Under the pieces are notes generated by a model. It made no database searches. It was not told the DNA's origin and worked only from the letters and a program-made list of their open reading frames with translations. A stretch of DNA of 64,000 nt. It comes from Bacteroidales bacterium (lineage in GTDB: Bacteria; Bacteroidota; Bacteroidia; Bacteroidales; UBA3824). Position numbers and translations under genes: made by a program. The first letter of the stretch is position 1. Every line of letters begins with the position of its first letter. The stretch is from the NCBI GenBank assembly GCA_016286055.1, contig JAEERW010000011.1, positions 43,899-107,898 on the forward strand, given 5' to 3'. Positions 16,041 through 25,122 of the stretch are shown here, one piece after another.

Positions 16041-17603
16041 ATGCGCGAATTCAACACTACGGGAACTTGCTATCCTCAACTGCATTATATGGTGGACATC
16101 TCCAAACGCCTCGACGACATCGAAAATAAAGTTGCCAAAGGGGAATATATCACCATCAATCGTGGTCGCCAGTACGGAAAGACTACTACACTTTATCACT
16201 TGGCGCAGCGTCTTAGCAAAGAGTACGTGGTTTTTTCGATAAGTTTTGAACAAATGGGCAATACCGAGTTTGCTACGGAAGACACACTAACGTATTATTT
16301 TTTAGACAGATTGCGGCTAAAATTAAGAACCGTAAGCAATTTAAACGATTATGTAAAAGACGCTATAACATCCATTGTAGAAAAATATTCGGCACAAAAA
16401 GAAATCAATTTTTCGTTGCTCGATGAGTTTATTCCCAATCTTTGCGAAAAATCTGATAAACCGGTTGTACTCATAATCGACGAAGTGGACAGTGCAAGCA
16501 ATTTTGAATCGTTTATCAAATTGCTTAGATTATTGCGCGACAAATATCTCAACCGCATGGATGTGCCAACTTTTCAATCCGTTATCCTTGCCGGTGTTTA
16601 TGATGTAAAAAACCTCAAACTCAAAGTTCGCCCTGATAGCGACCATCAATATAATTCGCCGTGGAATATTGCTGTGCCTTTCGACGAGGATATGGCACTC
16701 CAAAAAGACGGAATCGAACAAATGCTCCAAGATTACGAAAACGACCATAAAACCGGTATGGACGTATCTGAAATGGCACAGTTGGTTTGGGATTATTCGT
16801 CGGGTTATCCGTTTTTTGTGTCGAGGTTGTGTCAATTAATTGATACAAAGCATTTTGAATGGAATTATAATGGTTTCTTGATGGCAGAAAAATATTTGCT
16901 CAACGAGAAAAACACCTTCTTTGACGATTTGGCTAAAAAGTTGGAAGATTTTCCAAAAATGAAGCAACTTCTTAAAGATATTCTTTACAATGGTTATGAA
17001 GAAAGTTTCAATACCTACTACAAACATATTGAGATTGCGGCGATGTTCAACTATATCAAGAATGTTAACGGCAAGGTAATGATTTTCAATAGGATAATCG
17101 AAACTTGGATGTACAATCTCTTTATGGTGGAGGAGGCTATTGAAAACCGTCTTTACAAAGAAGGTCAGATAGACCGCAGTCAGTTTATCGAAGGCAACGT
17201 TCTCAAAATGGACAAAGTTATCGAAAAATTTGCGCAACATTTTAATGATATTTACGGCGACAAAGGCGACAAGTTTTGCGAGGACGAAGGACGTCGTTAT
17301 TTTATGCTCTACATCAAGCCAATTATCAACGGCACAGGCAATTACTATATCGAAGCCCAAACCCGCGACCTCAGCCGTACCGATATGATTATCGACTATT
17401 TAGGTAAGCAATACATCATAGAAATGAAGATTTGGCGCGGCAACGCTTACAACGAACGTGGCGAACATCAACTTACAGAATATCTTGATTATTACCACGT
17501 TAACAAAGGCTATATGCTGAGTTTTAATTTTAACAAAAACAAGGTTTCGGGTGTTAAGACATTGAAATTTGGCAATAAAGAGATTGTGGAGGCGGTGGTA
17601 TAA
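16041..17603 (+). CDS. AAA-ATPase-like / PD-(D/E)XK nuclease-like protein (copy 2)
   Basis: 520 residues from the ATG at 16041; a TTG three codons upstream is less likely. An AAA-ATPase-like domain (about 15-300) has the P-loop variant GRQYGKTTT near residue 43 and Walker B VVLIIDEVDSA near 145. The C-terminal part (about 440-515) shows a PD-(D/E)XK-like arrangement: TDMIIDYLGKQYIIEMKIWRG, giving D and E-x-K. A TATATTTG -7-like box lies at 16009-16016. The overall family is the same as the gene at 5.7 kb, but the sequences are distant. It is divergent from HTH copy 2 and 20 bases upstream of an ECF sigma gene with which it may be co-transcribed. Confidence 0.8.
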   Translation: MREFNTTGTCYPQLHYMVDISKRLDDIENKVAKGEYITINRGRQYGKTTTLYHLAQRLSKEYVVFSISFEQMGNTEFATEDTLTYYFLDRLRLKLRTVSNLNDYVKDAITSIVEKYSAQKEINFSLLDEFIPNLCEKSDKPVVLIIDEVDSASNFESFIKLLRLLRDKYLNRMDVPTFQSVILAGVYDVKNLKLKVRPDSDHQYNSPWNIAVPFDEDMALQKDGIEQMLQDYENDHKTGMDVSEMAQLVWDYSSGYPFFVSRLCQLIDTKHFEWNYNGFLMAEKYLLNEKNTFFDDLAKKLEDFPKMKQLLKDILYNGYEESFNTYYKHIEIAAMFNYIKNVNGKVMIFNRIIETWMYNLFMVEEAIENRLYKEGQIDRSQFIEGNVLKMDKVIEKFAQHFNDIYGDKGDKFCEDEGRRYFMLYIKPIINGTGNYYIEAQTRDLSRTDMIIDYLGKQYIIEMKIWRGNAYNERGEHQLTEYLDYYHVNKGYMLSFNFNKNKVSGVKTLKFGNKEIVEAVV

Positions 17604-17623
17604 TATTGTTATTTATCGGCACT

Positions 17624-18193
17624 ATGAAAACCAACAACGAATTGATTGTTAGCGAATTTGTAAACAAAAACAAGGAGAAGACTATTCGTTATCTCTTGAA
17701 ATCTTTCTCGTGTCTAAAATATCACGATTGCGAGGATATTTTTCAGGATTCGCTCTTGGTGTTTTATAATAAACTCGTTAATGGCGAACTTGATAATATT
17801 AAATCTTCGCTTTACACGTTTTTTGTGGGAATCTGCCGCAACAAGGCGCACGAATTTAGCCGCAAAATCTATAAAACCGACTATTTGGAAGATGGTTTTG
17901 TATGTGGTGCGTTTTCGCAAGAAAAACTCGAAGCCATTCTCAATCTCGACAACGAAAATCCCGACATCGAAAATGCTAAGTCGCAGGCAGTTGACACTAT
18001 TATCAACGACCTTCCCGATACCTGCGCAAAGGTGTTTTGGGGATATTTTCGCGATGGATTTTCGCTTAAAACTTTGGCGGCGATGTACGGCAAAACCGAA
18101 ACTGCCATTAAGGTTACAAAATTCCGCTGCTCCGAAAAATTTAAAAACCGCTACCACGAGGTGTTAAACAAAATTTTAAACAAGGTGCTATGA
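17624..18193 (+). CDS. ECF-type RNA polymerase sigma factor
   Basis: 189 residues from the ATG at 17624 (MKTNNELIVSEF); an ATG 6 codons upstream is possible. Region 2 lies at about 25-90 (CEDIFQDSLLVFYNKL is the region 2.2-like helix, LYTFFVGICRNKA the 2.3/2.4 helix). Region 4 lies at about 130-180 (LPDTCAKVFWGYFRDGFSLKTLAAMYGKTETAIKVTKFRC, of which the last 20 residues form the HTH). It overlaps the following putative anti-sigma gene by ATGA. Being next to the island, it is a candidate for recognising GTAACCTT-N14-CACTAA, though its own upstream region has no copy of that element. Confidence 0.85.
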   Translation: MKTNNELIVSEFVNKNKEKTIRYLLKSFSCLKYHDCEDIFQDSLLVFYNKLVNGELDNIKSSLYTFFVGICRNKAHEFSRKIYKTDYLEDGFVCGAFSQEKLEAILNLDNENPDIENAKSQAVDTIINDLPDTCAKVFWGYFRDGFSLKTLAAMYGKTETAIKVTKFRCSEKFKNRYHEVLNKILNKVL

Positions 18194-18891
18194 ATCAAGA
18201 AATCAACGATATACCACAAGAATTATTAGATAACGACGAAGATTTGGTAAAATTTCTTCGCGGCGAACTTTCCAAAGACGATGAGGCGGCTTTTTTGCAA
18301 AAACTCCAACAAAATCCCGACCTCAAAGCACGCGCCGTTGCTGTTGCACGATTAATCAAAGGTCTTGAACGCAAGGGAGTTGAAACCGACGAGCAACTTA
18401 AATCGTCGTTCAAAAAACTTTCGCCCGATGATTTCAAACCTAAAACCATCAACATCAAGCGTATTATTACGTGGGTGGTTTCTGCCGCCGCCGTGTTGGT
18501 TTTGGTGTTTGGGCTGAGGATGTTTTATGTAAATTCGCATTACGATAAACTCGCTGCTGAATATGAGAGCGTTTTTAATTATTCTGACTTATCACGTGGC
18601 AGCGATGATGATATTGAAAACAAGGTTAAAGCATTATCCGATAATGTTTTGCAGGGTAAAGATTTAGAATCTACAATCAATAGTCTCGCCGAAATATTTG
18701 CAAAATCACAGTCGGAAACGTTCAACGAATGTACCAACTATTTTGCTACTTCGGGGTGGTATCTTTCGCTTGCGCATCTCAAAAAACACGACCCCGAAAA
18801 AGCAAAATCGGTGCTAACAATACTTGCTGCCAACTCTGAGGATTATCCCGCAGTAGCAGTCAAAGCTAAGGAATTGTTAGAAAAATTATAA
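18190..18891 (+). CDS. Single-pass membrane protein, probable anti-sigma factor
   Basis: 233 residues with an acidic cytoplasmic N-terminus (1-90), one transmembrane helix (about 92-112) and a periplasmic domain of about 120 residues with TPR-like helices (LAHLKKHDPEKAKSVLTILAANSEDYPAVAVKAKELLEKL at the end). It is translationally coupled (ATGA) to the ECF sigma gene, the classical sigma / anti-sigma layout. The N-terminal segment FLRGELSKDDEAAFLQKLQQNPDL resembles the start of FecR- and RseA-type anti-sigmas (a short helix around residues in a cell with xGELs..E). No zinc-binding HxxxCxxC motif is present. A periplasmic signal could release the sigma factor. Confidence 0.75.
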   Translation: MNQEINDIPQELLDNDEDLVKFLRGELSKDDEAAFLQKLQQNPDLKARAVAVARLIKGLERKGVETDEQLKSSFKKLSPDDFKPKTINIKRIITWVVSAAAVLVLVFGLRMFYVNSHYDKLAAEYESVFNYSDLSRGSDDDIENKVKALSDNVLQGKDLESTINSLAEIFAKSQSETFNECTNYFATSGWYLSLAHLKKHDPEKAKSVLTILAANSEDYPAVAVKAKELLEKL

Positions 18892-18893
18892 AC

Positions 18894-20372
18894 CTACGCC
18901 CAAACGCCTCCTTCTATCGGTGCGTTTTCGATAGTCTCGTACAAGAGTTTCATAAAACGCTGGGTAGAAGCAATTTCGATTTTTTCGGTGGGAGTGTGCA
19001 CGTTGAAAGTGTTGGGACCTATCGACACTGCGTCTAAATCAGGATATTTGTCGATGATGATGCCACATTCCACTCCTGCGTGAATGGCGGTTACTTCGGG
19101 TTTTGAGCCAAAAAGTTTTTTATAAATTCCAAGCATAAGGTCAACGATTTCGCTCTGTGGATTGGGCTGCCATCCCGGGTATCTGCCCGAAAAACTGATT
19201 TCCGCTCCGCAATAATCGGTCATACACCTTATTATATTACACAAATAATCCATCTGCGACGATGACGAACTGCGCAACAGATTGTCCATCACAAATTTTC
19301 TGCCATCGGTGCTTACAATTGCAAGATTGTTTGATGATTCTACCAATCCGGGCATATCTGCGCTAAGGGCAAAAACGCCTGATATTAAGTTGTTTCCGAG
19401 GAAAAGAATCGTTTTTGCGCTTTCGTCGGCAATACACTCAGCGGGAACGTCGGTTTTTGAGATTAAAACTTTGCCGTCGGGGTCTGATTTGCCGTATTCT
19501 GTTTTTATTATATTGTTGAAATCCTCGGCAAAAGATTCAAAAGCCGCTGATTGATTGTTGTTTACAAGAATTACAGCCTTGCTCGACCGTGGAATTGCAT
19601 TGCGCATATTGCCGCCTTCTACTTTGGCAATTTTAATGTCAAATTTCTGCTTAGCCTCCCACAACATCCTGAACATCAGTTTAATAGCATTAGGACGGTT
19701 TTTGTGAATGTCGCAACCAGAATGTCCGCCGAGAAAACCTTCAACATTAACATTGTAAGCCGCATATCCATTCGGGGTGGGAGAGTGGCTGATGGCGGTT
19801 TCGATATGCACATTTACGCCGCCTGCGCATCCAATGTAAAAAATATTATCCTCCTCGCTGTCGAGGTTGAGCATAATTTTGCTTTTAAAAATACCGGGTT
19901 GAAGTCCGTTTGCACCGGTCATACCTGTTTCCTCGTCGATGGTGATAAGAGCCTCTAATGGTCCGTGTTTCAGTGCGTTATCTTCCATAATAGCCATAAT
20001 AGCAGCCACGCCAATGCCGTCGTCGCCACCAAGAGTGGTATGGTTCGCCGACACAAATCCGCCCGAAACAATGGTTTCAATGGGGTCGGTGATGAAATTA
20101 TGGTTAGAACAGTCGTCTTTTTGCGGCACCATATCGCAGTGAGCCTGCAAGAGTATGCCCTTGCGGTTGCTCATCTCTATCGATGAAGCCTTTTTCTTAA
20201 AAACAACATTGCCCACAGGGTCGATGAAAGCCTCGTCGCAATGTTTTTTTCCAAATTCCAAAAGAAATTTTGTAACCTTCTCCTCGTGTTTCGATGGACG
20301 GGGAATGAGCGTAAGTTCCCGAAAATTACGCCAAAGCGCCTTGGGTTCTAAGTCTAAGATATTTTCGTTCAT
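18894..20372 (-). CDS. pepD: Aminoacyl-histidine dipeptidase (M20 family)
   Basis: 492 residues, the usual length for PepD. It hydrolyses Xaa-His dipeptides in the cytoplasm using two metal ions. Visible motifs: LLQAHCDMVPQK (metal-binding His and Asp), TTLGGDDGIGVA (bridging Asp), DEETGMTGANGL (catalytic Glu and metal Glu), LNLDSEEDN, FLGGHSGCDIHKNRPNA and a C-terminal IHAGVECG / HTPTEKIEI (metal His). The gene stands alone, converges on the anti-sigma gene with 2 bases between stops, and is divergent from the second ECF sigma operon. Confidence 0.93.
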   Translation of the reverse strand: MNENILDLEPKALWRNFRELTLIPRPSKHEEKVTKFLLEFGKKHCDEAFIDPVGNVVFKKKASSIEMSNRKGILLQAHCDMVPQKDDCSNHNFITDPIETIVSGGFVSANHTTLGGDDGIGVAAIMAIMEDNALKHGPLEALITIDEETGMTGANGLQPGIFKSKIMLNLDSEEDNIFYIGCAGGVNVHIETAISHSPTPNGYAAYNVNVEGFLGGHSGCDIHKNRPNAIKLMFRMLWEAKQKFDIKIAKVEGGNMRNAIPRSSKAVILVNNNQSAAFESFAEDFNNIIKTEYGKSDPDGKVLISKTDVPAECIADESAKTILFLGNNLISGVFALSADMPGLVESSNNLAIVSTDGRKFVMDNLLRSSSSSQMDYLCNIIRCMTDYCGAEISFSGRYPGWQPNPQSEIVDLMLGIYKKLFGSKPEVTAIHAGVECGIIIDKYPDLDAVSIGPNTFNVHTPTEKIEIASTQRFMKLLYETIENAPIEGGVWA

Positions 20373-20486
20373 TTTTAATTCTATCGTTTAAGTTTTTTTA
20401 ACGTGCAAATATAGCAAACCCGAAACTATTTTCAGCGTATAGAGAAAAAAAGTATTACATTTGCGCAAAAATATTCTAACCAAGAA

Positions 20487-21047
20487 ATGTTATTTACGGA
20501 AAATACGTCCGACGAAGAACTTGTGAGGCAGTTTGCTGACGAGGCCAACCGCGAATCCATTTTCCGTATAATAATGAAAAGGTACGGTGCAAAACTCTAT
20601 GCCCACGTGCGTTCGTTTTTTGTAACCCACGAGGAGGCAGATGATATTGTTCAAAATACCTTTGTAAAGGCTTGGAGGTCGTTGCCGAGGTTTAGGGCAG
20701 AGGCTTCGCTTTACACTTGGCTCTACAAAATATCTACAAACGAGACACTTACGTTTATTCGCAATCGTAAAAACAAAGCCACAGTTTCGCTCGATGATGA
20801 TGACCAATATCTTCAACTGCCATCGGTAGAAACCGGCACACACCGTTCGGGCGAATACATTGCCGCTAAACTTAAAGCCGCCATTGAGCAATTGCCCGAA
20901 AAACAGCGTATTGTCTTCAATATGAAATACTTTGAGGAGATGAAATACGAAGAAATGTCAGAAATTCTCGGCACGTCGGTGGGTGCGTTAAAGGCATCGT
21001 ACCACTTTGCCGCAAAAAAAATTGAAAACTATTTAGAAAACGATTAA
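20487..21047 (+). CDS. ECF sigma factor (RpoE-like)
   Basis: 186 residues. Region 2 lies at about 15-85 (HEEADDIVQNTFVKAWRSL, YTWLYKISTNETLTFIRNRK) and region 4 at about 120-180 (LPEKQRIVFNMKYFEEMKYEEMSEILGTSVGALKASYHFAAKKIE, read in pieces). This is the common Bacteroidetes RpoE-like type. A TACATTTG -7-like box precedes it (about 20456-20463). A short membrane protein and a small periplasmic protein follow in the same direction, the usual three-gene arrangement for envelope-stress sigma factors of this phylum. Confidence 0.92.
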   Translation: MLFTENTSDEELVRQFADEANRESIFRIIMKRYGAKLYAHVRSFFVTHEEADDIVQNTFVKAWRSLPRFRAEASLYTWLYKISTNETLTFIRNRKNKATVSLDDDDQYLQLPSVETGTHRSGEYIAAKLKAAIEQLPEKQRIVFNMKYFEEMKYEEMSEILGTSVGALKASYHFAAKKIENYLEND

Positions 21048-21097
21048 ACCAAAATAAATTATAATAGTCAAAGCATTACAAAACAACTATTAGCATT

Positions 21098-21496
21098 ATG
21101 AAATTAGACGACTACAAAGGCAAATTCAACTTCAACCCGCCCGAGGGATATTTCGACACCTTCGCCGACAGGGTTATGGAGCGTATTGCGCAAGAAGACA
21201 AGCGCAAGAGTGCAAGTCGTGGACGTATTTTGAAATTAGCCGCTTGGATTACATCTGCCGCCGCCGTTATTTTGGCAGGTATTTTTATTTTTAAAGAACA
21301 ACAACCAGCACCCGTTCACGAAAACGTAACTTACGAAGATTACGCTACTTACTCGCTTATCGAGTCGAGCAGCACTTACTCGCTTTGCGACTATTTTTAC
21401 GACAACTCCACTGCGCAGGAGGTTACATATTCTGCCTCAGAGTTTGCCGATTACGGATTCCGCCTCACAGGCGATATGATTATAGAAGAATATTAA
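21098..21496 (+). CDS. Small membrane protein, probable anti-sigma factor
   Basis: 132 residues: a cytoplasmic N-terminus (1-45) starting MKLDDYKGKFNFNPPEGYFD, one transmembrane helix (about 46-66) and an acidic, Tyr-rich periplasmic tail (EDYATYSLIESSSTYSLCDY). The PPEGYFDTFADRVMERI segment is typical of short Bacteroidetes proteins downstream of rpoE-like genes. Anti-sigma function is inferred from position, 50 bases after the sigma gene, and topology. Confidence 0.7.
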   Translation: MKLDDYKGKFNFNPPEGYFDTFADRVMERIAQEDKRKSASRGRILKLAAWITSAAAVILAGIFIFKEQQPAPVHENVTYEDYATYSLIESSSTYSLCDYFYDNSTAQEVTYSASEFADYGFRLTGDMIIEEY

Positions 21497-21506
21497 TACA
21501 ATAATT

Positions 21507-21986
21507 ATGAACTGCCTAAGATACATATTGTTTTCGTTAATGATGTTGGCCACCGCGCAGACTTTTGCCCAAAACACCGACACCACCAACACTTGGGAGC
21601 AACGCAAAAAACAGTACAAAGCCGACAAAATAGCGTATATATCTGCCGCAATGAATTTTACAGTAGAAGACGCTCAAAAATTCTGGCCATTGTACAACAA
21701 ATACGACGCAAAATACGACCAAGTATTCTGCCAACGCCGCCACGCCTACAACGGACGCACTCTTGAACAGATGAACGACGCCGAATGTGCCGCCGCTATG
21801 GACAAACTCGGCGAACTTGATATGCTTGAAATGCAAATCCACCGCGATTACGAAAAAGAACTCCGTCAGTTGTTTCCTGCCAAGTTTGTGCTCAGATATT
21901 TTACCGCCGAAAGCGACTTTAAACGCAAAGCCGTCAACCGTCAGAAATATCATGGGCAGATTGGAACGGAATACAAAAAGAATTAA
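21507..21986 (+). CDS. Periplasmic helical protein of the rpoE operon
   Basis: 159 residues with a signal peptide (about 1-21, ending TFAQ), then a mostly helical, charged body (WEQRKKQYKADKIAYISAAMNFTVEDAQKFWPLYNKYD...). This matches the small periplasmic proteins commonly third in Bacteroidetes ECF sigma / anti-sigma operons, reminiscent of Spy/CpxP-like sensors. It starts 10 bases after the anti-sigma gene. Role as envelope-stress sensor or chaperone is inferred. Confidence 0.7.
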   Translation: MNCLRYILFSLMMLATAQTFAQNTDTTNTWEQRKKQYKADKIAYISAAMNFTVEDAQKFWPLYNKYDAKYDQVFCQRRHAYNGRTLEQMNDAECAAAMDKLGELDMLEMQIHRDYEKELRQLFPAKFVLRYFTAESDFKRKAVNRQKYHGQIGTEYKKN

Positions 21987-22061
21987 TTTTATGATTAATT
22001 TATTATAAAGGCATATACATTTCGCAAAATTTGTTATACCTTTGCAAAAAAATTAAGCAAG

Positions 22062-22550
22062 ATGTTTTCGCTGTTGAAATATAGGACCGACTTCGAGATA
22101 TACTCGAAAATGAGCGCTGAGGAGTTCGCCGACCTTCTCTTCAAGCGCCTTCGTCCCGAATTTGAAGACGCTTATATGAACGACCGTTGGCGTCACAACA
22201 ACGAATACAGATTCAAAGGCACTTTCATGCGCTTTGTTTGGAATGGATTCAATCGTTTCAACGGCGTGTTAGGCGGAAGACTTTTGGTAGAAAAAAATCA
22301 AGGACTCATCACCGTGCACAGCGAAATCCGTTTTACCGAAATTTTTATTCTGTGTGCCATTTTCAGCATCATTCCTTTGATGGATTTTTGGGGCGAACCG
22401 TCGCGCCGCATCCTTTGCGCCATCATTATCTGGCTTGTATATATCGCTAATTTTATTATATCATTCGTACGAATCAACCGCTTTTACAAAAACGAAGTAA
22501 AAGAAACTTTCTTAAACAACGACGAGTCAGTAGGGAAGAAACTACTGTAA
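22062..22550 (+). CDS. Membrane protein of unknown function
   Basis: 162 residues. An N-terminal soluble part (1-95) rich in Arg and aromatic residues precedes two hydrophobic segments (about 96-112 and 120-142) and a charged tail. No family recognised. The upstream region has a TACCTTTG -7-like box about 25 bases before the ATG, so it is probably transcribed alone. Confidence 0.7.
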   Translation: MFSLLKYRTDFEIYSKMSAEEFADLLFKRLRPEFEDAYMNDRWRHNNEYRFKGTFMRFVWNGFNRFNGVLGGRLLVEKNQGLITVHSEIRFTEIFILCAIFSIIPLMDFWGEPSRRILCAIIIWLVYIANFIISFVRINRFYKNEVKETFLNNDESVGKKLL

Positions 22551-22620
22551 TGCAAACAGCCCAAATCAACAAACCTTAACTCACAGTTCCTTATGTTTAA
22601 AGTTCTAAAATTGAAATCTT

Positions 22621-23259
22621 ATGTTAAAAAAAGTACTGCTTGCTATCAGTTTGTTGACGGTCTTGATCGGTACAACCCAGGCCCAAATCATTCGCGACAC
22701 CCGTTGGGATGCCGAAGTGTTTAATAGAGCAAATACCGCCAAGGATGTCAGTTATCTTTCTGACGATGAAAAGTCGGTAATTTGCCTTTGCAACCTTGCA
22801 CGCTTAAACGGTAAACTATTTGCCAACACCTATTTGCGTGATTATGTTGAAGAAAAATCTATCAAATCTGAATATGTTCAGACTTTGATCAACGACCTTC
22901 AAAATGTGCATGATCTTCCTATGCTCATTCCCGACCTAGGACTCTGCACTGCGGCCGCCAATCACGCTACTGACATTGGCAACACTGGACGCACAGGTCA
23001 CCAATCTTCCGACGGTCGCGACCTTATCAAGCGTTTTGAAAAATATTTTGCCAACGGCACAGTTTCTGAAAATTGCTCCTATGGTAAATCTGCTCCTCTT
23101 GACATTGTTATGCAACTGCTCATCGACGATGGCGTTGAGAGTCTCGGTCACCGCAATGTGATGCTTTCTGAACAGTTTGGAGCAGTAGGCGTATCAATTG
23201 CAAAGCACTCTGTATTTAATTACAACTGTGTATTAGACTTTTACGATTCTTTCTTATAG
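22621..23259 (+). CDS. Secreted CAP/SCP-domain protein
   Basis: 212 residues with a signal peptide (1-21, ending TQAQ). The CAP (cysteine-rich secretory, antigen 5, PR-1) fold lies at about 60-210: NLARLNGKLFANTYL is helix 1, then LCTAAANHATDIGNTGRTGHQSSDG with the CAP His, then ENCSYG and LGHRNVMLSEQFGAVGVSI with the second His. Bacterial CAP proteins are exported. Lipid binding and protease-like roles have been proposed for the superfamily. The specific role here is unknown. Confidence 0.85.
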   Translation: MLKKVLLAISLLTVLIGTTQAQIIRDTRWDAEVFNRANTAKDVSYLSDDEKSVICLCNLARLNGKLFANTYLRDYVEEKSIKSEYVQTLINDLQNVHDLPMLIPDLGLCTAAANHATDIGNTGRTGHQSSDGRDLIKRFEKYFANGTVSENCSYGKSAPLDIVMQLLIDDGVESLGHRNVMLSEQFGAVGVSIAKHSVFNYNCVLDFYDSFL

Positions 23260-23295
23260 TTTTAAATATTAAACAACGGCGTAATATCAAGATTT

Positions 23296-25056
23296 ATGAA
23301 CCAGTGTTTGCATCAACTCCGACAGGCTATTTCTGCTACTGGTGTCGACGCGTACATTATTTTTAATACCGACCCGCACTCTTGCGAATATGTTCCAGAT
23401 GATTTTTTGGTGATTAGGCATCTGTGCGGTTTTACAGGCGACAATGCCACAGTGGTAGTAACGCAGACCTTTGCTGGCCTTTGGACCGATTCTCGTTTTT
23501 ATATTTCTGGAAACGAGGAACTTAAAGATTCCGGCATAACACTTATGAAGTCTACTGAATCTACCTTTTTGTCGTGGCTTAGGTCAAATTTAAAAGAAGG
23601 TGCAGTAGTGGCATTTGACGGACGTTGCACCACAGCATCGGTATATTTCGACATCAAAAAGAAACTTGCCCCGCTCAATGTTGTGCTCAACAGTAAACTT
23701 GATCTTGCACCGTCGTTTTGGATAGATCGTCCAAAAGGTATTGTATCTAAGGTATATGCCATTGATGTTGAATACGCAGGATTGTCGGCTAAGGAAAAAA
23801 TTGAATTGCTTGTGCCTAAGATTAAGGACGAAAGTGCGACAAAACTTTTAACATCCGACCTTGCAGAAATTGCGTGGATACTTAACCTTAGAGCATCAGA
23901 TATAAGTTACTGCCCTGTTTTTAAGGCTTTTATGATTGTCGGTTGTGATGGTTCCGTTGTATTATTCACCGATAATAGCCGATTTGATAAAAATATTTCC
24001 AACTATCTTGCTGACCTTGGTGTAGTTGTTTGCGACTATGATTTGATTTACACTGCATTGTCGGGACTATCTGCTGAAACCTCTGTTTTGGTGGATGTTA
24101 ATTCTGCAAGCGCCGAACTTTATTTGTCGATAAATCCTCAGTGCAAAATTATAGAGCGCCGTAGTCCTATTCAGTTGATGAAAGCGTGCAAAAACGAAAC
24201 CGAACTTGCCAATATCCGCAAAACTATGGTGGTAGACGGTGTGGCAATGGAGAAGTTTTTTTATTGGCTCGAAACTCAGTTGGCTAATTCCAAGCCTGTC
24301 ACCGAATTGGATGCTGCTGCCAAACTTTTGGAATATCGTCAACAAGGCGAAAACTTTATTTCCGAAAGTTTCGAGTGTATTTCTGCATTCAACCAACATT
24401 CGGCAATGCCGCATTTTGCTCCTGATAAAAACAATAATTTATTATTAGAAAAAGACGGCGTTTACCTTGTGGATTCAGGAGGTCAATATTTTACTGGCAC
24501 AACCGATTTAACAAGGGTGATTCCCACAGGAAATATGACTGACGATTTTGTAACTGATTATACTCTTGTGCTTAAAGCAATGGTAAACATTTCGATGGCA
24601 CTTTTCCCCGAAAAGACTTGTGGTTCGGCTATCGACGCCATTGGCAGAGTACATTTGTGGAAACATGGAAAAGATTTTGGCCATGGCACTGGACACGGTG
24701 TTGGATTCTGCCTCAATGTGCACGAAGGTCCAGTTTCGATAAGTCCGGGTGCTACAAGGTCAAAACTGCAAAGTGGAATGGTAACATCCAATGAACCAGG
24801 TCTTTATATCGAAGGTAAGTATGGTATCAGAATCGAAAATCTTTTGGCGGTAAAACATTCTGATTTTGAGGGCTTTAATAATTTTGAAACACTTACCCTC
24901 TGTCATATCGACACGCGACCTGTGCGCATGGAATTGCTTAGCGAAGAAGAACTGAACTTTATAAATGATTATAACAAATGTGTTTTTGATACTCTTTCGC
25001 CTTTTTTGACTGATGACGAAAAATCATATTTAAAATGCCGAACTTCCAAAATTTAG
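23296..25056 (+). CDS. Xaa-Pro aminopeptidase (M24B)
   Basis: 586 residues, matching the long cytosolic aminopeptidase P type. It removes an N-terminal residue that precedes proline. Two creatinase-like N-terminal domains (1-310) are followed by the pita-bread catalytic domain with the five dimetal ligands visible: Asp in YLVDSGGQYF, Asp in TTDLTRV, His in GTGHGVGF, Glu in TSNEPGLY and Glu in GIRIENL. The C-terminal segment is the extra domain of long forms. No operon partner is evident. Confidence 0.92.
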   Translation: MNQCLHQLRQAISATGVDAYIIFNTDPHSCEYVPDDFLVIRHLCGFTGDNATVVVTQTFAGLWTDSRFYISGNEELKDSGITLMKSTESTFLSWLRSNLKEGAVVAFDGRCTTASVYFDIKKKLAPLNVVLNSKLDLAPSFWIDRPKGIVSKVYAIDVEYAGLSAKEKIELLVPKIKDESATKLLTSDLAEIAWILNLRASDISYCPVFKAFMIVGCDGSVVLFTDNSRFDKNISNYLADLGVVVCDYDLIYTALSGLSAETSVLVDVNSASAELYLSINPQCKIIERRSPIQLMKACKNETELANIRKTMVVDGVAMEKFFYWLETQLANSKPVTELDAAAKLLEYRQQGENFISESFECISAFNQHSAMPHFAPDKNNNLLLEKDGVYLVDSGGQYFTGTTDLTRVIPTGNMTDDFVTDYTLVLKAMVNISMALFPEKTCGSAIDAIGRVHLWKHGKDFGHGTGHGVGFCLNVHEGPVSISPGATRSKLQSGMVTSNEPGLYIEGKYGIRIENLLAVKHSDFEGFNNFETLTLCHIDTRPVRMELLSEEELNFINDYNKCVFDTLSPFLTDDEKSYLKCRTSKI

Positions 25057-25122
25057 AGTAAAAAAATTGTAATAAAAAAAATTTTGCAGTATATTGCGCC
25101 CGTAATTTTTACTAACTATTAT

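Noticed and set aside
20265..20300. GTAACCTT within the pepD gene
   Set aside because: The motif's first box is present on the plus strand but the CACTAA box is absent at the 14-base spacing, and it lies within coding sequence.
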